Shown in pieces: positions 13,346 through 17,580 of a stretch of DNA of 17,580 nt. The stretch covers positions 1 through 17,580 of the forward strand of contig CAMLEF010000054.1 of the NCBI GenBank assembly GCA_946478675.1. The letters run 5' to 3'. Each line of letters starts with the position of its first letter. Within the stretch, counting starts at the first letter, position 1. Made by a program: the position numbers and the translations under genes. The stretch is from an uncultured Flavobacteriales bacterium (GTDB lineage Bacteria; Bacteroidota; Bacteroidia; Palsa-965). Under the pieces are notes generated by a model. That model did not search any database. It was not told where the DNA came from and was given only the letters and a program-made list of their open reading frames with translations.

Positions 13346-13858
13346 TTAATTTCCTTTGGCGCGTTTGCGATGGCCGGAATCGCCGCTGTAAGCTTCATCG
13401 AAACCAAGGAGCTCGCTGACGAGTGACCAGGCGCGATCACGGGCGTCGTCGTATTCATCGCGGTTCGCAGTGGTTTCATCGTTGACGTAGGCTTTCAGGG
13501 AATACGCTTCGTCTTTCAGCGCCTGGCTGCATTTTTTCATCTTGACGAGGAACAGGCTGTCTTCATAAGTGAGATACTGCGCATCGAGCAGCTCCTCGTA
13601 TTGCGCCGAGATGTTGTTCATCATCGCGATCTGCTCGTTGAGAACGCTCACGACAAGATCTTTGTTCCAGGCATCGACGACGTAACCATCATTCATTGCG
13701 CCGATGAGGCTGTACGTATTATACAGCATGATGCCGCCTTCTGCGCCGACGGTTTTTACCAGCGCATTTCCGCCGGTGGAGTACTGGCTGTGCAATTTTA
13801 CCGGGAAGACCAATGCGGTTGCTGCGATCAGCAGGAGAGAGAAGAGGCGTGTTTTCAT
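13346..13858 (-). CDS. Secreted protein of unknown function
   Basis: This is a 170-residue protein with a clear signal peptide (MKTRLFSLLLIAATALVFPVKLHSQ, cleavage likely after HS or just before Q25). The mature part is mostly helical and acidic, with AMNDGYVVDAWNKDLVVSVLNEQIAMMNNISAQYEELLDAQ and EDSLFLVKMKKCSQALKDEAYSLKAYVND suggesting amphipathic helices, and a basic tail (HRKRAKGN). I do not recognise the family. It has its own terminator and a TAGTTTTG box upstream, so it is probably a single-gene transcript. Location would be periplasmic or extracellular. Confidence 0.75.
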   Translation of the reverse strand: MKTRLFSLLLIAATALVFPVKLHSQYSTGGNALVKTVGAEGGIMLYNTYSLIGAMNDGYVVDAWNKDLVVSVLNEQIAMMNNISAQYEELLDAQYLTYEDSLFLVKMKKCSQALKDEAYSLKAYVNDETTANRDEYDDARDRAWSLVSELLGFDEAYSGDSGHRKRAKGN

Positions 13859-13877
13859 AACGGGATTATTTATACCG

Positions 13878-13885
13878 CAAAACTA
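13878..13885 (-). promoter_or_regulatory. -7 promoter element TAGTTTTG upstream of the secreted-protein gene
   Basis: TAGTTTTG on the minus strand matches TAnnTTTG exactly and ends 19 nt before the ATG at 13858, leaving room for a short leader. No clear -33 TTG is seen. Confidence 0.5.
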
Positions 13886-13939
13886 AACGCACCACTTCCC
13901 ACGGTTCATGACGACCGACAGCCGGAAATCTGATTGATT

Positions 13940-14305
13940 TCAGATGCTGGAAAACAGGTACAGCGTCAGCAGGATGCCGGCGAGCAGGATGAAGATCGTG
14001 AGCGCGATGGGAAGCGCCGGGGAAGAACGGAACTCGCCCCGCTCAAGCTGCCGCGACACGCGACGGTAATTCACAAACGCCAGGATAGTGATCAGGATGC
14101 CGGCGATCACCAGCGTAATGCCCAATACAGAGGCGTAACCTTTGTTCGGCCCGGGGGCTGCGCGTTGCAATAGATAAGCCGCCTGCTTCACGAACAAATT
14201 AAATTTCACGACGACGAAACCGAACGCCATGATGGCAATGCCGGTTCTTGTCCACGCCAAAAACGTTCGTTCATTGGCTAAATGTTCGCGCGAGTTGTCG
14301 GCCAT
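13940..14305 (-). CDS. DUF202 / YidH-type membrane protein
   Basis: This is a 121-residue inner-membrane protein. It begins MADNSREHLANERTFLAWTRTGIAIMAFGFVVVKF, the signature of the DUF202 family (ANERTFLAW.RT), followed by a first helix around 22-38, a second around 58-80 (VLGITLVIAGILITILAFVNY) and a third at the C-terminus (ALPIALTIFILLAGILLTLYLF). The family has no established biochemical role. The open frame extends seven codons further upstream (to 14326), but ATG 14305 places the conserved motif at the usual distance from the start. The amino-acid permease gene lies 78 bases upstream. Confidence 0.85.
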   Translation of the reverse strand: MADNSREHLANERTFLAWTRTGIAIMAFGFVVVKFNLFVKQAAYLLQRAAPGPNKGYASVLGITLVIAGILITILAFVNYRRVSRQLERGEFRSSPALPIALTIFILLAGILLTLYLFSSI

Positions 14306-14383
14306 AGAAGTGAAGTTAGGCAGCAAAGCGTCCTGTCACAAAAATTCATTAACAATAATTCCGAAATATAAATTGAGACAACG

Positions 14384-15727
14384 TTAAGCGCCCGCGGCTT
14401 CCGGCTCTTTCAACGCACGGCCCAGCGGACCTTCCACTTTTTCCAGCTTGCGTTTGATCTGACGATGATCGGCGGTGTCGTGCAGCTCTTTGCGGAAAAC
14501 GTAAAAAAGACTTCCGGAAAAAACGAAGAGCAAACCGATGAGCACGTTTGCCCATTGCATGAGGAACAGCTGTGCAAGACCGGAGATCAATCCCAGCGCA
14601 GGAACGGCGAGGCTGTACGGGTAAAGTTTTTTATACACGAGTTTTTTGCGCAGCGCGACGAACGTAGCCGCATTCACCAGCACCAGCATCAGGATCGTGC
14701 TCACGTTGGTGAAAGAAACAATGCGATCGGTTTTGCCGAAAAGGATCAAGCCCATGTAAATGACGGCGCCCGCGATGACGCTGGTGGTAGGATGACCGTT
14801 GTGCATTTTCCCGAGGAACGTCGGCACTTCGCCTTTGCCGGCCAGCCGCACGATGAGCTCCGAGTTGCCGAGGATATTCGCATTGGCGCATGAGAGCGTG
14901 GAGACGAGCGCCGCAATGGAAATGATGAGCGGCCCGTGTTCGCCGAGCAATCGACCCGCTGCTGCCGCCACGCTCGATTCGGAATATTCATGCAGGTTCG
15001 CCGACAGCAGCGCGATCACCACGCCCGCATACAGCAACGCGACGATGAGCATGCTCAGCAAGATGGCCAGCGGTATCGTTCGCGAAGCATTGCGCACATC
15101 GCCCGCCATGCTGCACACGACGCTGAAGCCGAGGAACGCGACGAACAGTTGCCCGCTTTCGCTGAACACGGGTCGCCAGCCCTGCGGTGCAAACGGATGC
15201 AGGCTCGCCGAAGAGAAATGCATGATTCCCGCAATGATGAGCGCCAGCAGCGCAAGAATTTTTATGCCGACGAGCACGACTTCCGCTTTCCCGATCAGGC
15301 TGGAAGGGCCCATGTTGAGCAATGTCAATGCAAGTGCGGCAAGCAGCGCGAGGAACACCGGGCTCGTCTGCGGAAGAAAATACTGATGCAGGTAAATGCC
15401 GAAGCCGTTCAGGATAAATGTGCAGCCGATCACGCCGCCGATGTAGAACGCCCACGAGGTGATAAATCCCCAGTATTGCCCCAACGCTGTGCGCACGTAC
15501 GCATATCCGGAGGCACCTGCAGGCGCGAGTGAAGCGATGGTAGAAAATGATAATGCGGAAAATAAAACGGAGACGCCTGCAGTAGCGTAAGCAATCAACG
15601 CAGCCGGTCCCGTAGCAGCGATGGCGGGGCCTGATAAAACAAATACGCCTGCACCGATCATCGTTCCTACGGCGAACGAGATGGCGAGCACTAAGCCGAT
15701 CTTCGGCCGGTTCGCTGCTTTTTCCAT
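14384..15727 (-). CDS. APC-family amino-acid permease
   Basis: This is a polytopic amino-acid/polyamine transporter of 447 residues with about twelve membrane segments. The unwound first helix is recognisable as GTMIGAGVFVLSGPA at about residues 21-35, followed by the second-helix region SALSFSTIASLAPAGASGYAYV and the third-helix entry LGQYWGFITSWAFYIGG, all hallmarks of the APC superfamily. NANILGNSELIVRLAGKGEVP lies in the expected loop between helices 8 and 9. The C-terminus is a charged cytoplasmic tail. I chose ATG 15727 because the 15 upstream codons precede the membrane domain with no signal. The response-regulator gene ends 75 bases upstream. The substrate cannot be told from the sequence. 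Confidence 0.88.
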   Translation of the reverse strand: MEKAANRPKIGLVLAISFAVGTMIGAGVFVLSGPAIAATGPAALIAYATAGVSVLFSALSFSTIASLAPAGASGYAYVRTALGQYWGFITSWAFYIGGVIGCTFILNGFGIYLHQYFLPQTSPVFLALLAALALTLLNMGPSSLIGKAEVVLVGIKILALLALIIAGIMHFSSASLHPFAPQGWRPVFSESGQLFVAFLGFSVVCSMAGDVRNASRTIPLAILLSMLIVALLYAGVVIALLSANLHEYSESSVAAAAGRLLGEHGPLIISIAALVSTLSCANANILGNSELIVRLAGKGEVPTFLGKMHNGHPTTSVIAGAVIYMGLILFGKTDRIVSFTNVSTILMLVLVNAATFVALRKKLVYKKLYPYSLAVPALGLISGLAQLFLMQWANVLIGLLFVFSGSLFYVFRKELHDTADHRQIKRKLEKVEGPLGRALKEPEAAGA

Positions 15728-15802
15728 ACTGTGTCGTCTTGAGTCAACGACCCTACAGGCGGGAAAAATCATGCCAGCGAAAAAGAAGCGAACGCAGAAA
15801 CG

Positions 15803-16465
15803 CTATACCCACTTGTTCTTCAGCGCGAGCTTTACCGCCTGCGCCTTCGAAGTGATGTGAAGCTTTTCGTAAATATTGGAGATGTGCTTGCGCACCGTGT
15901 GGGGACTGATGAACAGCTTGTCGCCGATCTGCCGGTAATCGAGCCCGTTCACGAGCTCTTTCAGGATGTCCATCTCGCGATCGGAGAGCTCGGATGCGAT
16001 CGTTTCCTGCGGCGGCTGTGGCGTGCGCGCGCCGGTGAGCAGGTTGAGTGCTTTTCTCGCAATGCGCGGCGACATCGGCGCGCCTTCTTTTTCCACGACT
16101 TCAACGATGGAAGAAAGGATCACGTCGACGCGTTCTTCTTTCAATAAGTAACCGTCGGCGCCGGCCTGGATCGCATCGAAAAGTTTGTCGTCGTCATCGA
16201 AGACCGTCAGCATGACGAACTTCACTTCGGCGTAAACCGTTTTCGCATGACGCACCGTGTCGATGCCGTTCAGGACGGGCATGTCGATGTCCATGAGCAC
16301 GACCTGCGGCAGACCGTTCGGCGGCAGCGTTTTCATCTTCTCGAGAAATTCTTTTCCGTTCTGCGCAGTGAAGAGAATTTTCACCTGGCCGGAGAACGTA
16401 ATTTTCTCGGAAAGCGAAACGAGGTTCTGCTGGCGGTCGTCGACGATGGCAATGGTGTACGGCAT
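15803..16465 (-). CDS. NarL/FixJ-type response regulator (receiver plus LuxR HTH)
   Basis: This is a two-component transcription factor of 220 residues. The receiver domain (about 3-125) has the acidic pair D9-D10, the phosphoacceptor D59 in VLMDIDMPVLNG, the switch residue T87 (VMLTVFDD) and K109 in GADGYLLKEE. The C-terminal LuxR-type helix-turn-helix (about 153-210) reads LSDREMDILKELVNGLDYRQIGDKLFISPHTVRKHISNIYEKL, the usual DNA-binding signature. The cognate kinase gene lies immediately upstream on the same strand, 48 bases away, and a TATATTTG box sits 4 nt before this ATG, so it may be transcribed both alone and with the kinase. Target genes are unknown; the downstream permease is a candidate by position only. 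Confidence 0.93.
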   Translation of the reverse strand: MPYTIAIVDDRQQNLVSLSEKITFSGQVKILFTAQNGKEFLEKMKTLPPNGLPQVVLMDIDMPVLNGIDTVRHAKTVYAEVKFVMLTVFDDDDKLFDAIQAGADGYLLKEERVDVILSSIVEVVEKEGAPMSPRIARKALNLLTGARTPQPPQETIASELSDREMDILKELVNGLDYRQIGDKLFISPHTVRKHISNIYEKLHITSKAQAVKLALKNKWV

Positions 16466-16469
16466 GGAA

Positions 16470-16477
16470 CAAATATA
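16470..16477 (-). promoter_or_regulatory. -7 promoter element TATATTTG upstream of the response regulator
   Basis: TATATTTG on the minus strand matches TAnnTTTG exactly and ends 4 nt before the ATG at 16465, the same geometry as in front of coaX. It implies a leaderless or near-leaderless transcript. No -33 TTG is obvious in the 48-bp gap. Confidence 0.55.
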
Positions 16478-16513
16478 GAAGCGTTGGCCGGGCGCGGGAA
16501 TACCCCATCTGTA

Positions 16514-17580
16514 CTATTTGTGCAGGATGTCGACCTGCGTGCCCTGGCCGGGCGCGCTGGTGATGGCAAGCGAACATCCGATCTCTGCGGCGCGTTGTTT
16601 CATGTTCTCCAGGCCGTAATGTTCCGCCATGCCGTTTTCGCCGGAGAAACCTTTTCCGTTGTCGCTGATGCGTACTTCGTAACGGCCATCTTTCGCGAGA
16701 AAACGAATCGCGAGCAACGAAGCGCCGGAATGTTTCAGCGCGTTGGCGACAGCTTCCTGGCAGATACGGAACAGGCCGAGCGCTTCGGAAGGGCCGAGCT
16801 GTAATTCTTCGCTGAGCGCTTCGGAAAAACCGGTGCGGATGGAAGGTACGAGCTGCGCTTGTTTCTGCACGTGGCTCTTCAGCTTGTCGGAAAATTCTTC
16901 GAAGGTGATCGTCTCTTTGTTCAGCGCCCAGATTGTTTCACGCAGCGTGGAGATGACTTCTTTGGCGGTGGCGCCGACGAATTCGAGCTTGCTGTTTTTC
17001 TCTTCTTCCGAAAGTTGCTTGAGCGGATGCGTGATCCATTCGATGTTGTTACTAATCAGGCTGAGCTGCGTGCCGACGTTGTCGTGAAGGTCGCGCGAGA
17101 TGCGGGTGCGTTCGCGTTGTTCGCTTTCGATCACGAGCAGCTCTTCTTTCGCTTTGGCGCGGATGCGAACGTTGCGGTACACGAGGAAGAAGATGAGCGC
17201 GAGCAGGGCCACGCCGCCGGCAGAAAGTGCGATGGCGCGTCGTTTCTCGAGCAGCGCCTGCTCTTTTTCGATCGAGCTGACGCGGTTGGTGAGCACAAGC
17301 TGTGTTTTCTCGCGTTCGTTTTTCTGCTGCAGGTATTTCGCTTCCGCTTCCGCCTGCTTGCGCACATTCTCCAGGTTGTTGATGGAGTCGTCGGCGATCT
17401 TGTATTTCTGGAAAAACACGAACGCGTTCTTGTAATCACCGGTCAGCTCGTAGGTTTGGTACAGCCGCTTGTAAGCCTGGTGGCGCGAATCGAAATCTTC
17501 GTCTTCTTCCGCGAGCGTCGCCGATTCGAGATAGAAAGACAGCGCTTTCGCATACTCGCCGCGCCGCTTGAAAATGTCGC
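16514..17580 (-). CDS. TPR-containing sensor histidine kinase, C-terminal part (truncated by window edge)
   Basis: This is a two-component kinase of the NarX/DesK-like (HisKA_3) class. The frame stays open to the window end, so the GTG at 17419 is internal. Upstream of it the sequence reads as tetratricopeptide repeats (RRGEYAKALSFYLESA, then YKRLYQTYELTGDYKNA). A coiled-coil stretch rich in K, E and Q follows, then one membrane helix (ALSAGGVALLALIFFLVY). The dimerisation/phosphoacceptor motif RTRISRDLHDNVGTQLS has its histidine at 17084-17086. The ATPase domain shows EAVANALKHS, DNGKGFSGENG and GLENMKQRAAEIG. This TPR, coiled coil, single helix, HisKA_3 order is common in Bacteroidota. It is paired with the response regulator 48 bases downstream. 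The N-terminal repeats and any signal peptide are outside the window. Confidence 0.92.
   Translation of the reverse strand, partial: DIFKRRGEYAKALSFYLESATLAEEDEDFDSRHQAYKRLYQTYELTGDYKNAFVFFQKYKIADDSINNLENVRKQAEAEAKYLQQKNEREKTQLVLTNRVSSIEKEQALLEKRRAIALSAGGVALLALIFFLVYRNVRIRAKAKEELLVIESEQRERTRISRDLHDNVGTQLSLISNNIEWITHPLKQLSEEEKNSKLEFVGATAKEVISTLRETIWALNKETITFEEFSDKLKSHVQKQAQLVPSIRTGFSEALSEELQLGPSEALGLFRICQEAVANALKHSGASLLAIRFLAKDGRYEVRISDNGKGFSGENGMAEHYGLENMKQRAAEIGCSLAITSAPGQGTQVDILHK

Noticed and set aside
13925..13941. A 6-bp hairpin GAAATC/GATTTC at the DUF202 stop codon, considered as a terminator.
   Set aside because: The stem is short, A/T-rich, overlaps the stop codon and has no T-run.
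17417..17419. GTG as the start of the histidine kinase.
   Set aside because: The frame continues upstream to the window edge and translates into TPR-like helices, so the GTG is an internal valine.

Overview
The window looks like a chromosomal segment from a member of the Bacteroidota with unusually high GC for that phylum. This rests on the style of the Mre/RodA/PBP2 proteins, a coaX / outer-membrane-protein / lptC / ppiD neighbourhood, signal peptides ending in A-Q or S-Q, weak Shine-Dalgarno use, and repeated TAnnTTTG boxes (the Bacteroidota -7 promoter element) in front of start codons. No rRNA, tRNA, CRISPR, transposase or phage gene was recognised.

Left part (1-7021, all plus strand): a rod-shape/elongasome cluster. 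It holds the C-terminal end of mreB, a hairpin with a T-run, then mreC, mreD, two complete tandem copies of the PBP2 transpeptidase gene (mrdA), and rodA. From mreC onward the genes overlap or nearly touch, so they are probably co-transcribed. MreB filaments, the MreC/MreD scaffold, the RodA glycosyltransferase and PBP2 together build lateral-wall peptidoglycan. The duplicated PBP2 is the main genic oddity: both copies keep every catalytic motif.

Middle (7022-7641): a 620-bp gap between convergent rodA and ppiD. It contains an orphan signal-peptide stub, a 98-bp tandem repeat built from 8-bp sub-units, a second unrelated palindrome nested inside the last repeat copy, and the ppiD terminator.

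Right part (7642-17580, all minus strand, listed in order of increasing coordinate): ppiD-like foldase, a small two-helix membrane protein, lptC (LPS export), an outer-membrane beta-barrel-like protein, coaX (type III pantothenate kinase, with two usually conserved aspartates replaced), a secreted protein of unknown function, a DUF202/YidH-type membrane protein, an APC-family amino-acid permease, a NarL/LuxR-type response regulator, and a TPR-containing histidine kinase cut by the window edge. The first group is an envelope-biogenesis neighbourhood; the last two genes form a two-component pair.

The most unusual non-coding signal is that three intergenic elements of unrelated sequence share one design: short tandem units of 7 or 8 bp facing an inverted copy of themselves. 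They lie at the rodA/ppiD junction, beside the lptC stop, and on either side of the lptC start/outer-membrane-protein stop junction. No recognisable new defence or metabolic gene system was found; the repeat elements and the PBP2 duplication are the best leads.
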